Origin: Anaerosporobacter mobilis DSM 15930
Lineage (GTDB): Bacteria > Bacillota > Clostridia > Lachnospirales > Lachnospiraceae
Direction: 5' to 3'
DNA length: 64,000 nucleotides
NCBI RefSeq assembly: GCF_900142955.1
Contig: NZ_FRCP01000010.1
Location: 1 to 64,000 of the forward strand
Of the stretch, positions 51,375 to 59,267 are shown one piece after another. The stretch's first letter is position 1, and each line of letters begins with the position of its first letter. A program made the translations under genes and the position numbers. Below the pieces are notes generated by a model. That model worked only from the letters and a program-made list of their open reading frames with translations, made no database searches and was not told where the DNA came from.

Positions 51375-52347
51375 TATTTACTATGGTGGAAGAGGATTAA
51401 TTGATGATCCAACAATATATGTTATGAATAAAATGATTGAGGTCTTAGAAGAACTACGAGTTGAGGTCAGCAAATATAATCTCTATGAAGATAAGAATTC
51501 TATTACCGTGTTACCAAAGACATTAAAGGAAGCAAATGGAATTATTCTAGCAACTAATCTAGAATGGTGGGGAATTGGAGGCTATATGCAACAATTTCTT
51601 GACTCATGTTGGTTATATGGTGACAAAGAACATATTAGTAAGCTCTATATGATGCCGATTGTAATGTCTAAAACATATGGAGAAAGAGAAGCACAATTAT
51701 CGCTTGTGAAGGCTTGGGAAGTACTTGGAGGTATTTCTGGTGAAGGTTTATGTGCTTATGTTGCAGATCATGTTGAGTTTGAAACCAATCCAGCTTATAA
51801 GGCAATTATTGAAAAGAAAGCAGAGGCACTATATCGTAGTATTAGTCAGAAGCAAAAGGGATTACCATCAAGCTATAGCGCAATCAATCGTACTGTTTTA
51901 AGGAATACAAGTATTGAATTGACTCCGCAAGAGAGTGAACAATTATCAGTGTATGTATCAGATGATACTTATGTTAAAAAACAAAAGGAAGACATTGAAG
52001 AATTAGCCAGCTTATTTAAAGAAATGTTGGGATCAGATAATAAGGAAGAAAATTTTATAAAAGAAATTAAGGATAGTTTTAATCCCTTGCAAGGATTTTC
52101 GGGTACTTTTGAGATTACGTTATCTGATGAAAATAAGGTTCTAGTAATTGATATTAAAGATGAGAATATTAACTGTTACTATGGCAGTATGGAGAATGCA
52201 GATGTGTTAATTAAGACTACCCATGAGATTATGGAGAGCATTGTTAAGGGAAGAACTACATTACAAAAGTCATTTATGACAGGAGAATTATCAGCAAAAG
52301 GAAACTTTAAGTTGTTAAGAAATTTTGATTCTGTTTTTCAGTTTTAA
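51364..52347 (+). CDS. Flavodoxin-fold reductase with SCP2-like domain
   Basis: A 327-residue protein. Residues 1-170 resemble the NADPH-dependent FMN reductase/flavodoxin fold (IYYGGRGLIDDPTIYVMN, ATNLEWWGIGGYMQQFLD). Residues 215-327 resemble an SCP2 sterol-binding-type lipid pocket (SGTFEITLSDENKV, TLQKSFMTGELSAKGNF). Start ATG 51364, inside the end of the rhomboid gene. Function unknown; possibly a flavin-dependent enzyme on hydrophobic substrates. Confidence 0.8.
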   Translation: MKVNIYYGGRGLIDDPTIYVMNKMIEVLEELRVEVSKYNLYEDKNSITVLPKTLKEANGIILATNLEWWGIGGYMQQFLDSCWLYGDKEHISKLYMMPIVMSKTYGEREAQLSLVKAWEVLGGISGEGLCAYVADHVEFETNPAYKAIIEKKAEALYRSISQKQKGLPSSYSAINRTVLRNTSIELTPQESEQLSVYVSDDTYVKKQKEDIEELASLFKEMLGSDNKEENFIKEIKDSFNPLQGFSGTFEITLSDENKVLVIDIKDENINCYYGSMENADVLIKTTHEIMESIVKGRTTLQKSFMTGELSAKGNFKLLRNFDSVFQF

Positions 52348-52383
52348 TATAGTGTATAAATGAAGTGGGTTTATAACGATAGA

Positions 52384-52434
52384 AAACCTCAAAGTACCAA
52401 TTGGGAGTAGGAGTACTTTGAGGTTTCTTTTTTT
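52384..52434 (+). terminator. Terminator after the flavodoxin/SCP2 gene
   Basis: AAACCTCAAAGTAC (52384-52397) and GTACTTTGAGGTTT (52413-52426) form a 14-bp stem followed by a T tract. Its loop exposes AATTGGGAGT. Confidence 0.92.
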
Positions 52435-52503
52435 CTAATTAATTGGGAGTTAATTAGATAGACTCTTATGGTCTCTTAACGGATGGCCAACTGAATTGGG
52501 AGT
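52399..52503 (+). repeat. Three AATTGGGAGT words, each in a hairpin loop
   Basis: The 10-mer occurs at 52399-52408 (terminator loop), 52441-52450 (between CTAATTAA and TTAATTAG, a perfect 8-bp stem) and 52494-52503 (between AACT and AGTT). The region lies between two convergent genes and contains no gene. Confidence 0.65.
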
Positions 52504-52558
52504 TTACAATTGGTAAATGTGTTTTTTGTGGTATTTGTTTTGAATATGTTTATTAACA

Positions 52559-53326
52559 TTAACGTATAGGGAGAAAAATTTTAAATTCTGTCCAAGTATC
52601 ATCAAACAGGCACTTTATAAATCCGTCATGGGCATTTATAATTTGATCTGTTATTGCAAGCCCCATACCCGTACCATTTGGCTTATATGTAATGAAAGGC
52701 TTGAATATATTTGGCTGTTCACGTAGATCAATAGGTTCTCCGTTGTTTTTAAAAGAGATGGTTATATAATCTGTAGTGTTATCTGATGCATCTAAGTTAT
52801 TTACTTCTTCTTGAATAGTAATATATATTACTCCAGATTCACCAATTGCTTCTACGGCATTCTTAATGATATTAGTAAAAGCCTGTTTCAACTTAACGGA
52901 GTCACATACAAATGATTCTATTTTTGATAAAGAATCCTCTGTAGCATTAAGTTGAATCTTAATATCCTTGTTTGCAGTATATATTATGAAACTTTGTGTG
53001 AGTTTCTGTAGCATCTCATATATATTAGTTGATTCTAGATTAAGTTCATTACTATGGTTATAAGTAGTTACGTCTTCTAATAAGAGAATTAAGTCGCTAA
53101 TGTCCTCTGTGAGTTGTTCCCAGAGATTACTTTCAGCAACCTCAGGATAGTGAGATTCAATTAGCTGTACAGTGCTACTTATTAAGGTTAACGGGTTTCT
53201 TATCTCATGGGTTATTTGAGAAATTACAAATTGGTGTTCAGATTCCATTTGTTTTACCACTTCATCTAATTCTTTATTTGCATTGCAAAGTTGATGAAGT
53301 CTCGCTGCTGTCTTATCATTATACAT
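52559..53326 (-). CDS. Orphan cytoplasmic histidine kinase
   Basis: A 255-residue HisKA/HATPase_c protein. The phospho-acceptor is in FVISQITHEIRNPLTLISST; the ATP site has NIIKNAVEAIG, a G1-like FKNNGEPI and GTGMGLAITDQI. The N-terminus is too short for a sensor domain and there is no membrane segment and no neighbouring response regulator. ATG 53326 (MYNDKTAARL) has AGAGGTG 6 nt upstream. The pattern resembles sporulation-type orphan kinases, but this is inference. Confidence 0.88.
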   Translation of the reverse strand: MYNDKTAARLHQLCNANKELDEVVKQMESEHQFVISQITHEIRNPLTLISSTVQLIESHYPEVAESNLWEQLTEDISDLILLLEDVTTYNHSNELNLESTNIYEMLQKLTQSFIIYTANKDIKIQLNATEDSLSKIESFVCDSVKLKQAFTNIIKNAVEAIGESGVIYITIQEEVNNLDASDNTTDYITISFKNNGEPIDLREQPNIFKPFITYKPNGTGMGLAITDQIINAHDGFIKCLFDDTWTEFKIFLPIR

Positions 53327-53346
53327 AAACATCACCTCTTTTACAT

Positions 53347-53375
53347 ATATTACCAACAAAAAATGAGAATTTCAA
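53347..53375 (-). promoter_or_regulatory. Candidate promoter of the orphan kinase
   Basis: On the minus strand TTGAAA (53370-53375) and TAATAT (53347-53352) with 17 bp between them. Confidence 0.45.
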
Positions 53376-53663
53376 CTAATTTTTATTTACATCAATCGAC
53401 AATCATAAGCTCAATTTATATAAATACTATATTTTTAGAGCTTTTTGTGTCTAAAAAAATCATAATAAGAGGAAGAAAAGAATAAAAACATTGTATTTAA
53501 TTTGATACAATAGTAAAAAATAATTGAATTATATGCAAAAAACATGGGCATACACCAGTAATTACCAAAATATGTAAATGAACAATACGGTTCGACAACA
53601 TATTCAGTGAAGAAAGGTCAATGTATATTTAACAAATTAATGTTTAAAATTAATAAAGTGTGA

Positions 53664-53994
53664 GTTATAATGTAACTTATCGGAAGGAAATCAAGCGACG
53701 CGAAGCGTCATTTGATTTCACCCGATAAGTTAGCGATAGAACGAAGTTCTAGAGCTAGGAATTACACGGAGTGTAAGACCGTAACAAAGTCAAGAGTCTT
53801 GACTTGAAGGAGTCATATGTTAACAAGTATATTAGTTTTAATTTCACCCGATAAGTTAGCGATAGAACGAAGTTCTAGAGCTAGGAATTACACGGAGTGT
53901 AAGACCGTAACAAAGTCAAGTATCTTGACTTGAAGGAGTCATATGTAACAAGTATATTAGTTTGATTTCACCCGATAAGTTAGCGATAGAACGA
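53664..53994 (+). repeat. Mini-hairpin repeat element, partly in tandem (2.2 copies)
   Basis: A large hairpin starts the element: TAACTTATCGG (53673-53683) pairs with CCGATAAGTTA (53722-53732), then AAATCAA with TTGATTT, with GACGC-GAA-GCGTC at the tip. Small palindromes follow: GAAC-GAA-GTTC (53739), TTACAC-GGA-GTGTAA (53762) and GTCAAG-AGT-CTTGAC (53789). The unit starting CCCGATAAG recurs at 53848 and 53971 (steps 127 and 123 bp). The third copy is cut short. No coding frame explains it. It lies upstream of the HIT gene. Confidence 0.85.
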
Positions 53995-54042
53995 ATAATA
54001 CAAATTAAAATATAATATTTATAAGAAAACGGAGGAACAGTA

Positions 54043-54456
54043 ATGAAGGATAATTGTATTTTCTGTAAAATAGCAGCAGGAGAAATTCCATCTTATACGA
54101 TTTATGAAGACGATGATTTTAAGGCATTTATGGATATATCACCAGCGTCAAAGGGGCATACAATTTTAATTCCAAAAGTGCATGCAGATAATCTTTTTGA
54201 GTTAGATGAAACGGTAGCATCAAAATTACTTCCAGTAGCAGCGAGAATTGCTAAGGCATTAAAAGCAGAACTTCACTGTGAAGGATTGAATCTATTACAA
54301 AACAATGGTGAAATAGCCGGTCAAACGGTATTTCACTTCCATATGCATATCATCCCTAGATATGAAGTAGACAAGGTGGTTGTTAAATGGGTGGAAGATA
54401 AATACGAAGGAGAACCACTTGATCAACTAAGTGAAAAAATTAAAAAACACTTATAA
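54043..54456 (+). CDS. HIT-family nucleotide hydrolase/transferase
   Basis: A 137-residue protein with the histidine triad HFHMHIIPR (about residues 98-106) and the N-terminal CIFCKIAAGEIPSY with the Cys pair of zinc-binding HIT proteins (Hint/HinT type). It would hydrolyse AMP-linked small molecules. GGAGGAACAGT precedes ATG 54043. Confidence 0.95.
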   Translation: MKDNCIFCKIAAGEIPSYTIYEDDDFKAFMDISPASKGHTILIPKVHADNLFELDETVASKLLPVAARIAKALKAELHCEGLNLLQNNGEIAGQTVFHFHMHIIPRYEVDKVVVKWVEDKYEGEPLDQLSEKIKKHL

Positions 54457-54488
54457 GAAGCGTTTAAAAATAATATCGATTATATGTA

Positions 54489-54543
54489 AAAAGAGACTAC
54501 TGCAAAATTATTTCTACTCGCATATTTTGCAATAGTCTCTTTT
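54489..54543. terminator. Bidirectional terminator between HIT gene and murG
   Basis: A 20-bp stem with one mismatch (54489-54508 and 54524-54543), with AAAA at the 5' and TTTT at the 3' end, serves both convergent genes. Confidence 0.92.
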
Positions 54544-54545
54544 CT

Positions 54546-55619
54546 CTAGCGTTTTCCTTTGGCTAGACTTTCTATAAGTGTAACGATAGAAGCTACCGCA
54601 TCATTCAAGTTACTTTCACTCATTTTCGAGGTATAAGAAGTACGGTTTTCGTATACTTCATTAACAGCCTTTAATAAAGTATCTTCTGTTAATTCTTCTT
54701 CTGGTAATACATAACTAAAACCTTGCTTCTTAAAGGAAGCTGCGTTAAGTATTTGATCACCACGACTTTGTGCCGCTGATAATGGTATCAATATATTCGG
54801 CTTTTTCAGTGCAAGTAATTCACAGATTGCGTTTGCACCAGCACGAGAGATTACAATGTCGGCACAAGCTAGTAAGTCACTAAGTTCTTGTTTAATATAT
54901 TCGTATTGGACATATCCCTTTTTACCTACGAGGGATTCATCCACTTTGCCTTTGCCGCACAAATGAATGACTTGGAATTGTTTTAATAGTGTATCTAGAA
55001 TCTTACGAACAGCTTCATTCACTACGGCAGATCCAAGACTTCCACCTACAATTAAGATAGTAGGTTTGTTCTGTGAGAATCCACAGAAATCAAGACCCTT
55101 TAATTTGTTTCCAGAAAAAAGTTCTTTACGGATAGGAGAACCTGTTAAGACTGCTTTTCCTTCTGGAAGATTATTTAATGTTTCAGGGAAGTTTGCACAT
55201 ACTTTAGTTGCAGAAGGAATACAGATACGGTTTGCAAGGCCAGGAGTCATATCTGATTCATGAATAATGGTTGGAACTTTTCTCTTCTTAGCGGCTAAAA
55301 CAACAGGAACCGTTACAAACCCACCTTTAGAAAAGATAACATCCGGTTTTAATTCTTTAATTAAATTTTTTGCTTCAAAGTAACCTTTAACTACTTTGAA
55401 GGGATCACTAAAATTCTTAACATCAAAGTAACGTCTTAGTTTACCAGAAGATATACCGTGGTAAGGAATATTCAGATCCTCGATTAATTTACGTTCCATT
55501 CCATCATAAGAACCAATGTATTGTATATCATATCCGGCAGATTTCAGTGCAGGAATTAACGCAATGTTTGGTGTGACATGCCCAGCGGTACCACCACCAG
55601 TAAGTATAATTCGTTTCAT
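54546..55619 (-). CDS. murG: UDP-GlcNAc:lipid I GlcNAc transferase MurG
   Basis: A 357-residue GT28 enzyme making lipid II at the inner membrane face. The N-terminal glycine loop is ILTGGGTAGHVTPNIAL; the C-terminal UDP-GlcNAc site has SRAGANAICELLALKKPNILIPL. ATG 55619 is chosen by family N-terminus, with GGAGGTTCATT upstream. It is a stand-alone gene here, not in a division/cell-wall cluster. Confidence 0.96.
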   Translation of the reverse strand: MKRIILTGGGTAGHVTPNIALIPALKSAGYDIQYIGSYDGMERKLIEDLNIPYHGISSGKLRRYFDVKNFSDPFKVVKGYFEAKNLIKELKPDVIFSKGGFVTVPVVLAAKKRKVPTIIHESDMTPGLANRICIPSATKVCANFPETLNNLPEGKAVLTGSPIRKELFSGNKLKGLDFCGFSQNKPTILIVGGSLGSAVVNEAVRKILDTLLKQFQVIHLCGKGKVDESLVGKKGYVQYEYIKQELSDLLACADIVISRAGANAICELLALKKPNILIPLSAAQSRGDQILNAASFKKQGFSYVLPEEELTEDTLLKAVNEVYENRTSYTSKMSESNLNDAVASIVTLIESLAKGKR

Positions 55620-55750
55620 AATGAACCTCCATTCCTTTTTGTATTGGACCAACTGCGTATTAATCCCTGCAATTGGTCCGTTGTATATAAATGTTTTCAC
55701 AGTATATAAATACTTTCATTGTTAGGCTGAAGCAGATCAGCGCAATCATC

Positions 55751-56650
55751 CTAAGTGAAGCGATGTCGGTATCCGCAGCGTTTGCAAAGGTCTTCAACTA
55801 CGACTGAATTCTTAAATCCTTGTAGTATATCTTGTGCTCTTTTTCCATTAATAATGGATGAAAAAGATTCTGAGAAGATATTACCTAGTGAGATATCGCC
55901 TTCATTATCTAGACAACACGGTACTACTGTTCCATCTACTAAAATAGCTGCTTGTGTACCTAGGCCATAACAAAATCCACTGGTGCTTAACACAGGGACA
56001 TCAAGACTTGGCCATTCAAAACGTTTATCTTGGTTTAAGAAGACTCGTTCCATTAATTTTATGCCTCGTGTAATGTGCTCGGGTTCAATAGAAAGGCCAA
56101 AAGAGTTTTCCAAAAGCGAGAGAACATAACGATTTTTCTCGTGTGTAAGAGAGCTTGAACATTCACCTTCTAAATTCCAGAGGCGTAAGGCAGTAATTGC
56201 CTTGGTGTGTGTACTCATGTATTTTGCATAGTCTATTACCTGATCAATATAGTTGGAAAGTTCTTTAAAGACAGACTGTGATACCTTGTTATTTAATGAT
56301 AATTCTTCTTCATGCTCGAAACTATGAAGAGATATATTCACTTGTCGTAAGGCAGTTGCATGATATAAGATTTCTTGCTTCTTTTTAAGCAATGTTCCGT
56401 TTGTAGTTATATTGGCATGCATATGGTATTTTTCGCATAACGATAAAATATCCTGTAGCTTATCATGTAACAGAGGTTCCCCTTTCACATGAAGATAGAC
56501 ATAATCGGTATAAGGGGATATTTCTGTTAAGATATGTTCAAAGTTTTCTGTCGACATGTAAGTATGTGCTCTAGTGGACTTTGGGCAGAAGCTACAGGAT
56601 AGATTACATATATTCGTTATTTCTATATAGATACGTTTGAACTGCTTCAA
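55751..56650 (-). CDS. Radical SAM/SPASM domain protein
   Basis: A 299-residue protein. The [4Fe-4S]-SAM motif is CNLSCSFCPKS (CxxxCxxC). C-terminal cysteines in GFCYGLGTQAAILVDGTVV followed by CCLDNEGD and LCKRCGYRH form a SPASM-like twitch for auxiliary cluster(s). It starts at TTG 56650 directly after the stop of the TSCPD gene, so the two are translationally coupled. Substrate unknown; peptide or sugar modification is possible. Confidence 0.9.
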   Translation of the reverse strand: MKQFKRIYIEITNICNLSCSFCPKSTRAHTYMSTENFEHILTEISPYTDYVYLHVKGEPLLHDKLQDILSLCEKYHMHANITTNGTLLKKKQEILYHATALRQVNISLHSFEHEEELSLNNKVSQSVFKELSNYIDQVIDYAKYMSTHTKAITALRLWNLEGECSSSLTHEKNRYVLSLLENSFGLSIEPEHITRGIKLMERVFLNQDKRFEWPSLDVPVLSTSGFCYGLGTQAAILVDGTVVPCCLDNEGDISLGNIFSESFSSIINGKRAQDILQGFKNSVVVEDLCKRCGYRHRFT

Positions 56651-56893
56651 TTATTTCTGTGAGTAAGCTTTTAGCGCTTGTGCTAATTGATCTGGACAAG
56701 AAGTTGGACGAAAACCACATTTAACGCCTTCAAGTCTTTTAATAACCTCATCAACGGACATGCCTTCCACTAACTTGGATATACCTTGTGTGTTACCTGA
56801 ACAACCACCAACAAAGTCTACACTTTTGATGATATCGTCTTCGATTTCAAACTGGATTTCTCTGCTACAAACACCAGATGTCTTGTAATTCAT
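56651..56893 (-). CDS. TSCPD domain protein (TIGR03905-like)
   Basis: An 80-residue protein with the motifs GGCSGNTQGISKLVEGM and CGFRPTSCPDQLAQAL, the TSCPD signature also found at the end of some vitamin-B12-dependent ribonucleotide reductases. The cysteines suggest a metal site. It is directly upstream of, and coupled to, the radical SAM gene. Function unknown. Confidence 0.9.
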   Translation of the reverse strand: MNYKTSGVCSREIQFEIEDDIIKSVDFVGGCSGNTQGISKLVEGMSVDEVIKRLEGVKCGFRPTSCPDQLAQALKAYSQK

Positions 56894-56979
56894 ACTATAT
56901 CTCCTAACTTAAAATATTCTAATCTAGTGTATTATTTTATATTAGTTTACCTTTATTTGCAATGGAAATTCATATATTC

Positions 56980-57008
56980 TTGCATTTAATTATTAGAAAT
57001 GGTAAAGT
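56980..57008 (+). promoter_or_regulatory. mtnN promoter
   Basis: TTGCAT (56980-56985) and TAAAGT (57003-57008), 17 bp apart. Confidence 0.6.
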
Positions 57009-57042
57009 CTAATAAAAACGTAAATGATCTAGGAGGACAAGC

Positions 57043-57741
57043 ATGAAGATAGGTATTATCGGGGCAATGGAACAAGAAGTTGCTAATTTGAAAGAAATAA
57101 TGGAAGTAGATAGAACGATTCGTAAAGCAAGTATGGTGTTTATGAGCGGTAAGCTAAGTGGCAGGAATGTTGTTATCGTTCGTAGTGGAATTGGTAAAGT
57201 AAATGCAGCTGTATGTACACAGATTCTCGTAGATGAATTTGGTGTGGACGTAGTCATTAATACAGGGGTAGCAGGGTCCCTTCGCAATGAGATTAACATT
57301 GGAGATATTGTTTTATCAACGGATGCGATTACACACGATATGGATGCAACAGGATTTGGGTATGAAGTTGGTGTAATACCACAGATGGACAATTCCGTTT
57401 TCGTTGCTGACGAAAGGTTAATAGGTATTGCGAAGGAAGTATGTGAAGAAGTAAACCCAGATATCAATGTGTTTGAAGGAAGAGTTCTTAGTGGAGATCA
57501 ATTCATCTCAGATCGTGACAAGAAAGAATGGCTTGTAAAACAATTTTCAGGGTATTGTACAGAGATGGAAGGGGCAGCAATTGCGCAAACCGCATATCTT
57601 AACAAGATTCCTTTCTTAGTAATAAGAGCGATTTCCGATAAAGCAGATAATAGTGCAGAGACGGATTATAGTGAATTCGAGGCGAAGGCAATTGAACATA
57701 CAATTAAGTTAGTATGTGGTTTAGTAGAAAGAATAGTTTAG
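57043..57741 (+). CDS. mtnN: 5'-methylthioadenosine/S-adenosylhomocysteine nucleosidase
   Basis: A 232-residue nucleosidase (Pfs) of SAM recycling. The N-terminus MKIGIIGAMEQEVANLKE, the loop INTGVAGSL, the ribose-binding MEGAAIAQTA and catalytic RAISDKAD are all present. GGAGGACAAGC precedes the ATG. Confidence 0.97.
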   Translation: MKIGIIGAMEQEVANLKEIMEVDRTIRKASMVFMSGKLSGRNVVIVRSGIGKVNAAVCTQILVDEFGVDVVINTGVAGSLRNEINIGDIVLSTDAITHDMDATGFGYEVGVIPQMDNSVFVADERLIGIAKEVCEEVNPDINVFEGRVLSGDQFISDRDKKEWLVKQFSGYCTEMEGAAIAQTAYLNKIPFLVIRAISDKADNSAETDYSEFEAKAIEHTIKLVCGLVERIV

Positions 57742-57748
57742 AATATCA

Positions 57749-57787
57749 CAGCAATGGTTGAAATATAGTCGACCGTTGCTGTTTTTT
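57749..57787 (+). terminator. Terminator after mtnN
   Basis: CAGCAATGGT and ACCGTTGCTG pair with one G-U around a 12-nt loop, followed by six T. Confidence 0.88.
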
Positions 57788-57933
57788 GTTGCTATCAAGA
57801 GGTTAATCAAGTTAGGTGTAAAGTAAGCAAGTAATTTGTCAATGACTTTTATGGACAAGGACCTTTTCAATTAAATGAGAATACGGTATAATAAATGTAA
57901 ATTTATGGTAATGACGAAAGGGGAAGTTGGTAT

Positions 57934-59097
57934 ATGATACAGCAACTTTATGACGATTATATCTTTATTTATGGAATGGCGGGTTTGTGCGTATTAGGAA
58001 CATTGTTAAAAATTATGGTGAGTCGTACATATAAAAGATTGATTAAGGCATCGGATAATATGGGATCTACGAAGCACAAATTAATGAAATTGATGAAAAT
58101 GAAGTTTGAAGCTTGCTACAAATTAAAAATAGGTGTTAATAATGTGGATAGTTTTGTGGATAAGTATGTATATAAACATAAAATATGTGGAATTCACTTA
58201 TACACATGGGAGAATATCGGTGGACAACTTTTGATTCTATGCCTTTTAGCCGGCACAGTAGGTTCGGTTTTGGGACTCGTATACAATTGTGGAAAAAACG
58301 ATATTTTAATAACATTCTTTTCGGGGGTGTTTACTAGCAGTTTGTTGATAGTTGTGGAGAGTTTTATTAATCTGGGTGCCAAGAAGAGTATTTTGAAAGC
58401 TAACATTACTGATTATCTAGAGAATTTCCTAAAAGTTCGACTGGAACAAGAAAATTTCACTCCTGAAGTATTAGAAGAATATAGACAAGAATATTTTAGC
58501 AGTGTAAAAAAAAGTGATGGCAAGAAAGATAAAAAGAAAGAAACTAAAAGTGTAGAAAGCTCATCTATCGTTGAGGATAAGTATACTAGGAATCGAAGAA
58601 TTGTTGAAGAGTTAAAGGCTGAGGAACAAGCCTTGAAACTAGATAAAGAGAAAGAAAGAGAAAAAAAGCGCCAATTTGAAAAAGAGCAAAGGTCAAGTTC
58701 AGATCTGAAAAATCAATCCGTAGCAGGTGAGAGAGAGATAAGTAAAAAAGAACGTAATAAAGAGATGCTATTAAGAGAAAAAGAACTTAATGCAAAGCAA
58801 ATAAAGGCACAACAAGTTAGGGAAATTCCTGCTGAAGAGAAACCTAACAAGGCTGTAGATGAAGTACAAAAAAATCTACAACCTATCCATACTGTAAAAG
58901 AGGATGAGGTTGAGAGTATGCGCTTCTTGATCAAGAACCTTGCAGATACTGCGGCTAGTCAAGAGGGAGCGCATGAGGCAGAAGAACAAATAATGCCAAA
59001 GGAAAAAGTAGATTCCAAAAAGGATAATCAACGCGTGTCTAGAACAGAAAGTGAAGAGAAGATTATTGAAGATATTCTAAAAGAGTTCTTAGCCTGA
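57934..59097 (+). CDS. Membrane protein with long charged tail, unrecognised
   Basis: A 387-residue protein. Hydrophobic segments lie at about residues 12-28, 93-115 and 122-145; residues 180-387 are highly charged, Glu/Lys/Arg-rich predicted coiled coil (KEREKKRQFEKEQRSSS, ERNKEMLLREKELNAKQ). No domain was recognised. A -10-like TATAAT lies at about 57887. ATG 57934 follows GGGGAAGTTGG. It could be a lineage-specific cell-envelope or scaffold protein. Confidence 0.78.
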   Translation: MIQQLYDDYIFIYGMAGLCVLGTLLKIMVSRTYKRLIKASDNMGSTKHKLMKLMKMKFEACYKLKIGVNNVDSFVDKYVYKHKICGIHLYTWENIGGQLLILCLLAGTVGSVLGLVYNCGKNDILITFFSGVFTSSLLIVVESFINLGAKKSILKANITDYLENFLKVRLEQENFTPEVLEEYRQEYFSSVKKSDGKKDKKKETKSVESSSIVEDKYTRNRRIVEELKAEEQALKLDKEKEREKKRQFEKEQRSSSDLKNQSVAGEREISKKERNKEMLLREKELNAKQIKAQQVREIPAEEKPNKAVDEVQKNLQPIHTVKEDEVESMRFLIKNLADTAASQEGAHEAEEQIMPKEKVDSKKDNQRVSRTESEEKIIEDILKEFLA

Positions 59098-59267
59098 AAC
59101 GTTTTCTATAGCTAAAATGCTAAACTTTGCGAAAAACTGTTTAAATTGTATATTGAATATATAAGATCCATTTGTTAAAATAGGTTTAACTATTGAGTAC
59201 ACTTGAGAAGTATTGTGGTTTCAATTTACAATCTAGTGCGCTAATTTTAACAAAGGAGTGTTATTAC

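Noticed and set aside
53721..53994. Tandem repeats at 53.7 kb as a CRISPR array
   Set aside because: Units are about 125 bp and nearly identical over their full length, with no unique 30-40 bp spacers and no cas genes nearby.
57009..57467. Minus-strand ORF of 152 residues
   Set aside because: Antisense shadow of mtnN; composition is that of a reversed coding frame.
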